From Ochromonadaceae sp. CCMP2298 (Eukaryota; Sar; Synurophyceae; Ochromonadales; Ochromonadaceae), in the NCBI GenBank assembly GCA_026770595.1, contig MU633573.1, positions 1-51,264 of the forward strand: DNA of 51,264 nucleotides, written 5' to 3'. Below the pieces are notes generated by a model that saw only the letters and a list, made by a program, of their open reading frames with translations, was not told the origin of the DNA and searched no databases. This document shows positions 9,697-20,284 of this stretch, piece by piece (position 1 is the first letter of the stretch; each line of letters starts with the position of its first letter). A program made the translations under genes and the position numbers.

Positions 9697-10960
9697 TCAC
9701 TTTCGTTCTTTGTACTCTTTCTGTTCTTGCAGTCGCTTGATGCCATGAGCATCTTTTCGCTCCAGACAAGATTCGTCTGAGTAGGATTGTGGAGTTGGGA
9801 GAGTGGAGTGTGGGACGTGAGCAGGTGAGCAGGTGAGTGGAACGTGGGTGAAAATGTGTAAGTGTTGTGGTAGTGCGGTTTGTGGTCTTACATAGTGGTA
9901 TGGAGAATTTGATAGATCTCAGTGCTGTGGGACCTCCGAACTCCTCCATGAGCTCAAGGACCTTCCGAATCTATTCCAAGGGGATATAAAGAGAGGAGGG
10001 ATGTGTTAGAGCGGATTCCCTATGCGTCATGTTGGATGGAATGTGTCGAGCGGGACGTACCTCTTCCCCGATGTCGTCGTACTTGCGCTGCCCGTAGTCG
10101 ATCGAGTCCCCTATGTTCTTGTTGATGTCCAAGAACATCGCAATAGGCGCCAAGAACTGCTTTCCATAGGGCATCAGAACTAGCCCCACCTCTGCGTTAC
10201 ATGTGATTAGCTGCTGCAGCGATTTCAAGGACCAGAGCAAGATCTCTACGTCGAACTTGCCCAGGGCGTTGCGCAGAGGCCGCACCAGATGGGGAATGAT
10301 CGGTGTGATGCGCTCCGGGTGGCCGCGTGATGCGTACAGCATGTCCTCAATACCCTGGCAGGCGATGAAGGTTATGATCTTATCCTTGCACTGCAGGCCA
10401 TCGAAGAAGAGCGGCAGGTAGTACTCGTAGTCAAGGTTCTCCAGGGGGCTGGCCCAGCTCAAGTACTTCCCGCTGACACCGTGCTCGATGGTGCACGGCA
10501 GCTCTCCCCGAATATACCGGTTTGGCAGCATCGACGGAGGAATTGGAATGCTGGGGAACTTTCTCCCCGCGTGGCGCTCCGCGAGGCGCAGCGCCTTGGT
10601 TTCCTTAGCGCGAATCTTATCCTTAACAGTCGCCCGCCCCTCCGTGTTTATCCTCTGATTCGTGCGGATTCTTATTATATTTGCATTCACAACCGCCTCT
10701 GGCTCGATAGCGTACGGATTGTAAGTGTTATTCCTCGGGAGCGCTTTGCAAGTACGCGGAGGAATTCGCAAGTCTGCTACGCTTACGCCGAACGACGTCA
10801 TTGCGACCTGTTCCGGGTTCAAAGCGCCAGGCCTCATTGCCGCTTTCTTGTCGAGAATATCCCCGTAGCGATTTATTCTGACATCTGCTACCTTGAGCTG
10901 CTCCTCTAGCAGTTTCTTTTGGAGCTTGAGCTCCAATATACCTTTGTTCAGTTGCGACAT
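9697..10960 (-). CDS. PACRG: PACRG, inner-junction protein of ciliary doublet microtubules
   Basis: Three exons on the minus strand: 10061-10960, 9892-9970, 9697-9776; 352 residues. PACRG with FAP20 closes the A-B tubule inner junction of axonemal doublets, so the organism builds flagella. Family hallmarks: RGELPCTIEHG, LDYEYYLPLFFDGL, IACQGIEDML, IDYGQRKYDDIGEEI and, across the last junction, IPLYESCL, matching the conserved end of animal PACRG. The first about 45 residues are a charged helical segment (QLNKGILELKLQKKLLEEQ) that probably forms a coiled coil. After YESCL there is a 25-residue basic/acidic tail not usual in animals. Start chosen at MSQLNKG; the frame is open to 11113 but that extension is Arg/Ser/Cys-rich without conservation cues. 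The frame does not continue through the introns without splicing. Confidence 0.93.
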
Positions 10961-11461
10961 ACCTCTGGTCGACTCCTTGCACGACTGCCGCTCAAGAGAG
11001 TGGAGCACGCAGACCAAACAGCTTTCTACAGAGGCGTGAATTCGCCGCTGCTGAGCTGAAAGTAAGTGGCGAGAGCTCCGTCTTGCCCCCAGTCTGCCAG
11101 TATCCATCCCCACACCTCCAGAATCCAGAGCGAAGCCGAGTTTGGCGAGGCTCTTTCTTCATTTTTTTTGCAAAACGAAACCGTTACAGATTTGCTCTGC
11201 TGAGCAAATCCGCCGTGATGAGGCTTTTTGGAAGTCCATCCGCCTCCCAAGAAACCTTGAGCTCTTGGTTGGTCTCTCTCTCTGCTGTCCTCTGCCCTGG
11301 CATCGTCTCTGCTGCGACTGTCTTCTTCTGCGAGTTGCGAGTCACAGTGGGTTTGCCAACCGCGCTGACATCGATCTGGAGCGGGTGGGTCAAACTACCG
11401 TGGTAGGGCTACCTGGAGATTGGCCGATCTACAAAACTTCGTGCATGGACCACTGTGCGAT
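10961..11461. other. Divergent intergenic region, PACRG / unknown mitochondrial-type gene
   Basis: The region probably carries both promoters and 5' leaders. It has a T-rich patch at 11160-11170 and a TC-rich patch at 11274-11290. I see no other gene. Confidence 0.45.
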
Positions 11462-12925
11462 ATGTTCCTCCGTATGCGAACCAACACGAGGGCCCTCTGG
11501 AATCTGAGTAGGCGATGGTCTACGAATCCCGCCGAACCTCCGAAGAAGAGTACAGAAACACCTAGTGAGGTAAGCGCAGATCTGGCTGTTCGCAAGTCCC
11601 CCACTCAAATTATTGACCCATGATATGTCTCTCCTGCATTCTACCACCTTGCTGATAGAAACTGCGATGGACAAGACTGCAGACCTTTGGCCCACTGGTG
11701 GGATTTCCTCTCGTGCTAACTATAGTCGTAGTGACCGATATCGTCAACAACCGTTACCACCGCGATGTCCTAGAGCAGTACGCTCCGTCATTTGGTGAGT
11801 TTCATTTGCCTCAACCGAGCGGCCTCACTCTCAACACATTATTCTCACATTATGTGCTTTCTCTTATCCAATAGTGCAATTCGTCAGGAAACATCACGGG
11901 TTCGTGGAGGAAGATCCAGTCGAGATGGCCAGAGTGAAGTACGTCCTTGAGCAAGAACAGAAATGTAAGACGCTCCATATACCCCAGGCCAATGTGCCTC
12001 TCCAGCGCTACTTGACACCCGATCTTAACAACTTGATCTTTCACTTACAGCGGTGGATGCCACCATACGCTTGAGCACGGGACTGGAGCTGAGACTGGAA
12101 GGCTTGGATGCCTCGTTGCCTATGGGAAAACTGGCTGCGTTGGTTGAGGAGAAGTTGAATGACGCCGGCGAAGGCGGCTCACTCAGCGAAGTCCTTCCAT
12201 CTCTGACATTCCTTGATGGAGATGACCGTGAGAGCGCAGACGAAGGTTATGCAGCGTCTAGTTCTGCGCGCAATGCGGGCTACCGGCCCGTGTCAAACTT
12301 AGGGGAAAGTACTGTCACAATCTCTCCATGGCAGAGCTCTATTTGGTCAGGCTCTCCGGTGCAATCGCAGCTGAAAAGCTATGGTCGCCACAAAGATGTG
12401 AATAAGGATGTGGTGCTGATCAGATACAATAATTTCATCATGGATCTTCTCGAAGGACTGCAGGTGTATGCAAAGCACGGCTCTCAACTACTGCCGATCA
12501 AGAACGCTGTAAGTGACGTTGTTTTGGGCAGACGCTGTCATCTCTTATCCCCCACTGATCATCACATCCCGTCACACCTCATCGTTAGGACACTACGGGA
12601 CAGGCCAAACCACGACGCGCAGTACAGCGGAGCAAGTACATTCCCCGGCAAATAACGAGTGCTGAGTCAAACAAGATCTCTGCGGTGGAGGTGGGTTGTT
12701 TTCTCGCTTCTTGGCCACTGTTGCTTCGTTCTTTAACTCTTTACATGCACGCCCCGTTCTTCTCCGCAGCGCATAAGCTCTCTAGAGTTCGACATCAAAC
12801 GCCTGGAAGAAGAAAAGCGCGAAGGGACCAGAGAAATCGACTCTATCGATAGCGATATTCAATCAAAGCGAGCCGAGATTACTGGATTGCGAAGGCAATA
12901 CCTCAACTATTTTTACTATTTCTGA
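11462..12925 (+). CDS. Unrecognised protein, probable mitochondrial single-pass membrane protein
   Basis: Six exons in phase: 11462-11569, 11683-11794, 11875-11964, 12051-12508, 12589-12690, 12770-12925; 341 residues. I do not recognise the family. The N-terminus (MFLRMRTNTRALWNLSRRWS) is Arg/Ser-rich, acid-free and amphipathic, typical of a mitochondrial presequence. Exon 2 encodes one strong hydrophobic helix (PLVGFPLVLTIVVVTDIV) followed by NNRYHRDVLEQYAPSF. The middle has acidic and Ser-rich segments, and exon 6 ends in a charged coiled coil (about 45 residues, KRLEEEKREGTREIDSIDSD) and an aromatic tail NYFYYF. The topology resembles inner-membrane assembly or cristae proteins, but that is inference. 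It converges with NHP2. Confidence 0.72.
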
Positions 12926-13133
12926 AACTAAAATGTTCGTTGAATACATTAACCTGAAAGTGTGACGCTATAGTTTCTCGCCGCCATCAAGGGATGCATT
13001 AAGTAAAGTAATGCTATGTATGTACACAGGAACCGCAAGCCCAAGGCCCTACGTTACCCTGATTGTGCCCTAATGTGTTTAAGTGCCTGCCATTCCTGCG
13101 GTCAGGCCGGCGCAGTCCATGACGAAAAAATGC

Positions 13134-13638
13134 TTACATCTTCTTGATAGCCATCTCCTGCGCCTCCTTCATAAGCTTATCGTACAGTTCCATCTCGGCA
13201 AAAGAGTCCTTCGGTGTTACAAGAATGCAGGAAGTGGGTCTCTTCGTAGACGCGGCGGCTCCGAGGTCGGTCTTGCTCGGCACATAAAAGTATGGGATCT
13301 GACGGTCCTCGCACATGATTGGTAGATGGACCACAACGTCAATCGGGCTGATATCGCCTGCTATAATGCAAAACCCCTTGCTTCCCTTGCGCAAAGCCTT
13401 GACCACCTCCTTCACTCCGCGGCGCACAAACTTCGCCGCCGAGGCTTTCTTAACCAGCTTGTGCAGCTTCTTCGTGGTTTTCTTTGATGCCATGGGCTGG
13501 GCAATTTTGCTCACGAACTTGATCTGAGTGAGTGTGAGAGCAAGGGAGGATGCTTGATTAGAGACCCGAAACGAGTGAGTTTGCGTCCGCGCCGGGGCCT
13601 ACCTTCTCGTCGTAGGAGTCGTTGTCTTCGTCCGCCAT
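13134..13638 (-). CDS. NHP2: NHP2, H/ACA snoRNP core protein (L7Ae family)
   Basis: Two exons: 13603-13638 (12 residues, MADEDNDSYDEK) and 13134-13523; 141 residues. NHP2 binds the kink-turn-like element of H/ACA guide RNAs in the nucleolus and is needed for rRNA pseudouridylation and telomerase RNA stability. The L7Ae/L30e fold is complete: IAQPMASKKTTKKLHKLVKK, RRGVKEVVKALRKGSKG, IIAGDISPIDVVVHLP, CEDRQIPYFYVPSKTDLGAA and KRPTSCILV. The RRGVKEVVKALRKG and SKTDLGAA strings are close to yeast Nhp2p rather than to ribosomal L7a or Snu13. It diverges from CDP-DAG synthase. Confidence 0.93.
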
Positions 13639-14030
13639 TGTCTCTGGGTGCTGTTGCGCTGCGGATAAGTGGAAGGGGAATTTCTCGTCGAAAGGCGAGT
13701 GGGAGGCTGGTGACCTGACGATTGTGGCGTGATGGATTCTCTAGGTTCGTTGCAGCAAGGGATGGGAGCAAAGCCTGGAAAGCGGCTTGGGTGGCTCGGC
13801 AGAGGTCCCGTAAGTTACAGCAGGTCCCTGTTTGGATATGGGAATCGCTCATTTCGGGATGTTGGGAATTCAAGATCGTGATTTTCCGCGACTTCGTCTC
13901 TTCATCATCATCTCCCCCTTTCAAAGGGGGAGCGATGGAGCTTGATGCTGGCTGCAGTTGACCGCCCTCAGCAGAAGTCGGACGCTCTCTGAGTTCCTTT
14001 GTCAGTGCACCGCGCACGCGCCGTTGAACC
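13639..14030. promoter_or_regulatory. Bidirectional promoter region NHP2 / CDP-DAG synthase with perfect hairpin
   Basis: This 392-bp divergent region contains a perfect inverted repeat, arms CTCCCCCTTT (13912-13921) and AAAGGGGGAG (13923-13932) around a single C. A second long open frame on the minus strand (13511-14203) is only a shadow of this region and the CDS1 exon. The promoter function is inferred from gene orientation. Confidence 0.45.
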
Positions 14031-15532
14031 ATGAGCAAAAGGAAGAATACAGCTGCCGTGCGCAGCCCCGAGCGGAGTGCTAGCTTCTCCGCCGGCCTCA
14101 GCGAATCCGAGGAAGAGCTCGAGAAAGTTGGAGATTCCGAGAAGCCAAAAGAACCTGTGACGCTGGAGAAAGTCGCCATCAGAAGCGCAACTGCAGTATT
14201 CATGTTCTCACTCTACCTTTTTCTGATCAGCTGCGGACACTTGTACTGCATAGTAGCTGTCATGATTGTGCAGGTGAGAGGAATTGGTCGCTGCGCAGGC
14301 TACTATATTGACAAACAGCTAACCCAATCCTCTGTTCACTCCACCTAGGTGCAACTGTACAAGGAGGTCGTGAACGTTCGCTACGTGGCCACCAGGGAGC
14401 AGTCCATGCCCTGGTTCCGCACCCTGCAGTGGTCCTGGTTCACAGTCGCTATGGTCTATGTGTGTAAGTTTGATCAATACTCGCGCTTTTGATGATCCTG
14501 ACTGAATCTGGATTGCCTCTTTTTCACCCAGATGGCGAATCTCTGCACAAGTTCGCGGAGGAGCATCACTCCGCCAGGCACCTGCTGGAGTACACGAAAA
14601 ACCTCAGCTACGTCGTATACGGGATGTACTGGACCACCTTCGTGGCGTCTGTTTTGACCCTGAGACCTGGGATGATTCGATTCCAGCTGGGGCAGCACAT
14701 GTGGTCGATAGTGACCGTGCTGCTGGTCGTCTTCCAGTCGAAGTTCTTCGCCACCAACACGCTCAATGGCCTCTTCTGGTTCTTCTTCCCATTCGTCACA
14801 GTCATCTCCAACGACGTGTCTGCCTACTTTGTGGGAATAACCTTAGGTCGCAAGATCATCAAAGCCCCATTCCTAGCCCTATCGCCGAACAAAACGTGGG
14901 AAGGCTTTATCGGCGCCTGCATCTGCTGCCTGCTGTTCTCCTTCAGCCTGCCCGCCGTTCTTGCCCAGTTCACCTGGCTTATCTGCCCAGCTGACGGCTT
15001 GTATGTCTGGCCCTTCCCTCCCGCACTGCAGTGCATACCAGACCCAGTGTTCGTCCTCACTACAGTGGATTTGCCAGTATTCGGCCCGACGCTTCTGTAC
15101 CCCATCCAGCTCCACGGGTTGGCCTTCGGTCTATTCGCCTCTCTAGTGGCACCCTTCGGAGGCTTCTTCGCCAGCGCCATCAAGCGCGCCTACCGCAAAA
15201 AGGACTTTGACAGTTTCATGCCAGGGCATGGGGGCATGATGGATCGCATGGACTGCCAAATGCTCATGAACTCCTTCACAGCCTTCTACTACACCTCCTT
15301 CATCGCCAGTAGGGCGAAGACGGTGGACCTCATACTGTTCAAAATCTCCCAGATGACGGCAGACAAGCAACTTCTGCTGTGGAACGAGGTGAGATTTTGT
15401 GTATTTCACGCCCCCAAAGCATTTCACGCCCCCTCTCTCAGCAGTCACTAACTTCTGCATCTCTCGTTATTCTATTCGCTACTCCGCTACTACCTCCCAC
15501 AGCTCGGCAAACAGCTAGGCCAGTTGCGATGA
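14031..15532 (+). CDS. CDS1: Phosphatidate cytidylyltransferase (CDP-diacylglycerol synthase), eukaryotic ER type
   Basis: Four exons: 14031-14273, 14349-14463, 14532-15388, 15503-15532; 414 residues. The enzyme makes CDP-diacylglycerol from phosphatidate and CTP, the precursor of phosphatidylinositol, PG and cardiolipin. The CTP-transferase signature is complete near the C-terminus: SAIKRAYRKKDFDSFMPGHG followed by GMMDRMD. The upstream SPNKTWEGFIGA and NDVSAYFVG segments and about eight hydrophobic helices also fit. The eukaryotic subtype is shown by PWFRTLQW and YWTTFV. The first about 50 residues are a hydrophilic Ser/Glu-rich cytosolic tail. The last exon adds only LGKQLGQLR. Product supply for inositol lipids connects it loosely with the inositol polyphosphate kinase upstream, but there is no clustering. 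Confidence 0.94.
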
Positions 15533-15722
15533 AACGGCTGAGCTAGTGTAAATAGTCTTTTTGGATAAATACATATATTTCTTAGTTAACAGCTCGGTTC
15601 ATGGGTGCCATGGATATTTAACAGTGAGCACCGTAAGGATTCGTATGGCGTAACAGATCCACCACACTACGGATTAAAACAAGTCACAGCGTGTGAATTC
15701 AGTGTTTTCCATTTTCCAGCTT

Positions 15723-17309
15723 TTAGAGGACGGCAATGACTGACTGGGAGAGGTAGTCAATGTTCTTGGTGTTGATGCCGGCCATCGAGAAGCGCCCATC
15801 GTCAGTGCAGTAGATGTGGAACTCCTCGCGCAGCCGCAGGACCTGCTCCGGGCTGAGGCCTGTGAAGCAGAACATACCGATCTGGTCCGTGACGTGGTTC
15901 CAGGGCAGAGAGCTGCCCGCTTCCAGCTTCGACCGCAGCAAGGTGCGCATTTCCAGGATCCTGTCGGCCATGCCCTTGCATTCGACGTACCACTGCGCCT
16001 TGAGCTCTGGGTCCGTCAGCACCTCAGCGACGATGCGCGCTCCGTGGATGGGCGGGTTCGAGTACATCGCACGGACGATCAATTTTATTTGGCTGGTCAC
16101 TTTCTGAGCCTCCTCGGTGTCGCTGCACACGACCGAGAAGCAGCCGACTCGCTCTCCGTAGAGGCCGAAGTTCTGTGTGCGAAATGGGGACGACGCGGTG
16201 AGCTACGTATGGGGAATAGAGAGAGTAATTCCAGACTTACCTTTGCGAATGATTGACTGAGCATAATGAAATGACCATCGTCGATGAACTTGCGGAGCGA
16301 GTACGCATCCGCCTCGGCGTCTCCGCTGGCGAATCCCTGGTAGGCGCAGTCGAAGAAGACAATGTGCTTCTTCTGCTTCATCAGGATCGACAGCTCGTCC
16401 CACTGAGCGGGTGTGGGATCACATCCGGTGGGGTTGTGCGCGCAGGAGTGCAGCATGAAGAGGGAGCCGTCTTCGGCGCTCATTATGTCGCTCTTCATGC
16501 CGCTGAAGTCGACCGTCTTCGAGGCCGCGTCGTAGTACTTGTAGTACACTGGCTCCAGCCCGCAGTTGCGGAATATCGCCAAGTGGTTGCCCCAGGTAGG
16601 GTTGGGGATGTGGATCTTCATCGCGCCGAAGAAGGTCTTCACAAACTCGCCGGCGAGTCTGCAGCCGCCGGTGCCGGAGATGGACTGGGCGGCGGCGATG
16701 CGGTTTGACTGGATGGGCTCGCTGTTCTCGCCGTACGCGAACTCCAGCGCCACCTTCACAAACGCAGGAACGCCGGTGATACCGGTGTACCTACGTAGGT
16801 GGGAAGCATGAGTGGTGCGTTAGAGATGGAAAAGGAGATTGCGGGTCGGCGTAGGTGCAAATTTGCGTCGCTCAGTAGTAGAAATAGAAATTGTAATCAC
16901 TAAGGATCATACATCTCATGTAGAAAAAGAATCATCGGGACGGGTAAGAATGGGGAAAGAGAGAGAACCGAGCAAACTTACTCGTGTCCCATCGCCTTGC
17001 TCATAATGCGGGCCTCGGCCTCCTTGATGGACTTGAGCACGAAGGGTTTCCCGTCGTCGTCTCTGTAAGCGCCGACGCCGAGGCTGATCTTCTGGGGAAA
17101 GGTATCAGCATTGAACTTCTCGTTCAGTCCTGAAGAAAGGAGGCGCAAAGAGCAAACAGTGTTAGAGTTCTGGCCTTCAAATCGTTCTCACAAGAGAATC
17201 CTAACTCACCCAAAATCTTGTCCGGAGGCGCCATGGGAAGGTGGCTCCACGTGGAGAACGCGCGACCGCCAGCAGCGCTGGCTTTGCCCGCTCTGAGAAA
17301 CGCCGACAT
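15723..17309 (-). CDS. Aspartate aminotransferase, probably mitochondrial
   Basis: Four exons: 17210-17309, 16982-17129, 16241-16790, 15723-16172; 415 residues. PLP enzyme interconverting aspartate/2-oxoglutarate and oxaloacetate/glutamate. The start MSAFLRAGKASAAGGRAFST is an Arg/Ser/Ala presequence, followed by the family start (WSHLPMAPPDKILG, LGVGAYRDD). HSCAHNPTGCDPT, FFDCAYQGFASG and SQSFAKNFGLYGERVG are present; the last carries the Schiff-base Lys, and intron 3 falls immediately after that codon. Class Iα eukaryotic/gamma-proteobacterial type. The ACAHNPTG motif reads SCAHNPTG here. Mitochondrial location is inferred from the presequence; a plastid target is less likely because no signal peptide with Phe cleavage site is seen. 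Confidence 0.94.
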
Positions 17310-17514
17310 GGCAGAGGGCCTCTACACACGAAGTGCTATGCTGTTGCATATGCGCGGTAATTGCATCGAGGTAGGGTTGAATTTTAGAATTTCCAAGCCT
17401 CCATTTTTTCGCAGCGGAGGGAGGGTGGGTGGTTTCGGCATGTGTTCAGATACATGCGCTTTCTTACCAAAAAATATGGTGATACAGACGCCAATTTTTG
17501 CGGATATATTTGCT
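17310..17514. other. 5' flank of aspartate aminotransferase
   Basis: This stretch precedes the foldback element and should hold the AspAT promoter. It contains a purine-rich GGAGGGAGGGTGGGTGG run at 17416-17432. Nothing else is recognised. Confidence 0.35.
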
Positions 17515-17990
17515 CCCAAAAACCTGTTGGGAACCGCCCGAAGCTGGACCAAATATATATATATGGCATGCCGTTGCTTTTTCCAAAAGCACAGCCAAGT
17601 GCGCCAAAGTATCAACATTTGAACATCATTTTGAGGATATAAATTGATGTAAATTCCATTTATAAGATAAATTTATCACGGTAACATAGCATTTGCACAT
17701 TTTAATTGATAGTCTATGATGGTTAGGGCATAGAATATACCTGCTCCACCTAGAGAAATATATCTAATTTTCAACCATCATAGACTATATAAAAAGATGT
17801 ACAAATATTATATTACTGTGATAAGTTTATCATATAAATGGTAATAACATCAAAATTCATCCTTTATATGGTGTTCTAATGTCGATAGTTGGCGTACTTG
17901 GCTGCGTTTTTGCAAAAAAGCAACGGGTGCCATTTTTGCAGCGGGTGCCATTTTTGTTCCAGCTTTCGCCCCCTCGTTTTGGGAAGGGGC
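17515..17990. mobile_element. Long imperfect foldback (MITE-like) element
   Basis: A long inverted repeat fills the AspAT/QCR7 divergent intergenic region. The inner arms, 17644-17724 and 17773-17853 (81 nt each), pair with roughly four of five positions matching and begin TTGATGT. Pairing continues outward with interruptions: GAACATC.../ (17621 with 17876), CAGCCAAGTGCGCCA (about 17592) with TGGCGTACTTGGCTG (about 17890-17905), and CGAAGCTGG (about 17538) with CCAGCTTTCG (about 17961-17970). The loop is only about 48 nt. The right arm contains a duplicated GCAACGGGTGCCATTTTTGC-like unit. No open frame lies inside. The structure is that of a foldback/MITE element or a hairpin-RNA locus; no target-site duplication was resolved. 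Confidence 0.75.
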
Positions 17991-18103
17991 TCGATCGAGA
18001 GGGCTCCAGCTCTGCTGGGATGGGATCCTGATCTGATCTGCCCCGCCGCCTCCTACATTCCATAGTCAGTCCAGTTTCTCCTTTCCCTCGTATCTCCACG
18101 ACC

Positions 18104-18657
18104 ATGTCGTTGTTCAAGAGCGTGTTCGATCGCATCGCGTCGAGCTACAGGGGCATTGTGGCTGCCCGGTTGAGAACATACGGTGAGATCTCATCAAACC
18201 CACTACCTCGCGCAACTTATTTGGTGCACTGACCTTTGCGAACCTTGTTATTTTCTATGCAGGCTTGAGATACGATGATCTTCTTATTGAGACACCTGAC
18301 ATGCACAAGGCTCTTTCCAGAACCGACGCCGACGTTCGCCTCGCCAGGTAACCCCCGCCACGATCCTGCTGTCCTTCTGTCTCACGCCTACTCCTCTTCT
18401 AACGAGATTTTAAACCCTGTACTGATTCTAGGGAGAGGAGGATTAAGCGTGCTTTCGATTTGTCTGCCAAGAAGAAGGCTCTACCCATTGAGATTGCCAT
18501 GAAGGACGAACCCATGAAGGTGAGAACACGCCCCCACACCTCCCCATCTCCTCAACTAACAGTGTAATTTGCCCTCCTCTCCCCATCATAGATGTACTTG
18601 AACGGTCAAATTGACGTCGCCATTGCAGAGAGGGAACAGAAGCAGCTGCTGAAATAG
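18104..18657 (+). CDS. QCR7: Cytochrome bc1 complex subunit 7 (QCR7/UQCRB)
   Basis: Four small exons: 18104-18182, 18263-18347, 18432-18519, 18592-18657; 105 residues, as expected for this matrix-side subunit of respiratory complex III (human UQCRB 111). Conserved features are GLRYDDLLIETPDMHKALSR, RERRIKRAFDLSAKKKALP and the charged C-terminal helix AIAEREQKQLLK. No cleavable presequence, which is normal for the subunit. Only spliced phase (1, 2, 0) joins the parts into one frame; no single open frame covers it. It lies directly downstream of the foldback element, so its promoter must be within or immediately beside the element's right arm. Confidence 0.88.
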
Positions 18658-18967
18658 AAATCCGATCGCATAGATGCATCTATGCGCTTCTGTCGGTCGC
18701 AGACAGAAGTCCCAACGTGCAGTTTTGTAGCATTCCAGCCAGCCACTGCTCAGGGAGCGAACCACTATAGTCACTTTTGGCTCACTGTTAGCTCCTCACA
18801 AACGCCATAGTTTTAATTGGAAACTAGGCAATCTTGAGTGTCGCTGAATTTGACCTTTGGTACCCCCTTCACCCCACACGTGTATCCCTTTTTTACTCTA
18901 CAACCAGCGAAACGTCATTGAGTGGGGGAAAAAATAGCGACGAAAGAACAGCCCTTTACTTATTGAA
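18658..18967. other. Convergent 3' region, QCR7 / syntaxin
   Basis: Both genes end into this 310-bp stretch. It has an imperfect hairpin just after QCR7 (GATGCATCTATGCGC at 18674-18688; ATAGATGCATCTAT palindrome at 18670-18683). Nothing else is recognised. Confidence 0.4.
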
Positions 18968-20284
18968 CTACTTGTTGCCAGAGTGCTTCCAAACAAGAAC
19001 GGAGATCATGATGATGATCAAAATGACGAGGATGATGATGCACTTGATGGCTAGATTCGCCTTCTGGTGCTCCTCAGCCTTGTGCAGCTGCTTAACACCC
19101 TCCTTCGCGTGTTCTACAGCATGCTCCATGTTGTAGTCGATACGATCCAAAACTGTGCCCTGGTCGATCACCAGCACTGCCAACTCCTTGAAAATCTGGG
19201 CGAGCTCTTCGATGGACTTTGCGATCCGCATTATCTCCTCGTCCCTCTGGTTCACGAGCTGCAGGGATGATGAATCATAGAGAGGGATAAGGAATGTACA
19301 ATTAAATGAAGTAATAAGGGTGAGGGGCGAAATCTCCTACCTCCTCGGTGTTCTCTAAAATCTGCATCTGCATGGTGTCGAAGCCAAGGTCGTCGTCGGC
19401 CTCCATCGCTGCTGGCTTTTTGCTAGGCTGGTTTAGGAAATCGAATGCCTGGGCCCCGCTCCCCTGCTTCTGCCCTTGCAGCTTCATCAAATATTGCTGT
19501 GGGAGGAGGAAGAGGAGGGAGAGAAGGGAGAGGAGTGACACTTATCAGACACTGCTTGAATCCGAGCACCTCTGATCTATTGTATCTTTTGGCTTACCTT
19601 CTGGGTGGAGCGGAAGGACATGCTCAGTCCCTGGATCTTCCTGGCCATAGACATCTGCATGTTTCTCCGCACTGTGCGCTCTTCCAGGGGCAGCGAGGGG
19701 TCCTCCGACTGCTTGCCGAACCGCTTCAGCACCCCCTCTGCGTGGTGGAACAGGCCCGTTATCTCCCTCGTCTTCGCGTCGATCTCGCGCTCCTGCTGGG
19801 ATTCATCCGCCTCAAAGTTCACCATCAGCCTCTTCGAGTGCAGAGCGTTCAGCTCGCGAACTAGTCAGAGAGGGTTCAAACATTAGCGGAGACACTTTTA
19901 GCGCAAATTTATTGAATGAAGTTCCATGGAAGCAATCTTACTCCTTGACTGGATATTCGAGACATCCTCCTCCGCCTGCTCTATTTGGTCGACCCACGCG
20001 GGAGGTAGGCTGTTCTTGGGAGACTTCCAGGCGCTGGCTTCATGCTGGAAATGCCACGTTGGACGGAGGGTAGGGAGTCAGTTACGAGAGTCACTTGCGG
20101 ATAGATAGACGAAGCGTGGGAATTTGTGGACGCTAGAAATTGTGTAGAAGAGCGCTAAAAAATGTACCTCCAACAGCACGTTCTCCGATTGCTGGCTGTC
20201 CGTGTCCTTTACGTTCAGACTTCGGTTCGCCTTGGCGCCACTGCGGAACTCCACGAACTTCTTCGTCAAATTTCGGCACGCCAT
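18968..20284 (-). CDS. STX16: Syntaxin-16/Tlg2-type Qa-SNARE
   Basis: Five exons: 20168-20284, 19942-20044, 19598-19860, 19341-19496, 18968-19258; 309 residues. Tail-anchored t-SNARE for endosome-to-TGN fusion. N-terminal MACRNLTKKFVEFRSGAKAN resembles the Vps45-binding peptide of syntaxin 16/Tlg2; the Habc domain has the subtype-specific WVDQIEQAEEDVSNIQSRI and LNALHSKRL. The SNARE motif (about residues 215-275) contains VNQRDEEIMRIAKSIEELA and VIDQGTVLDRIDYNME, with the zero-layer Gln, and a C-terminal membrane anchor CIIILVILIIIMISVLVW follows. All exon phases close. An in-frame upstream Met (MRSSD, 20299) is possible. Subtype is by motif recognition; other Qa-SNAREs are less likely. Confidence 0.9.

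Noticed and set aside
10961-11113. N-terminal extension of PACRG to an earlier Met.
   Set aside because: Cys/Arg/Ser-rich and without conservation cues; MSQLNKG gives a cleaner helical start, though the longer form cannot be excluded.
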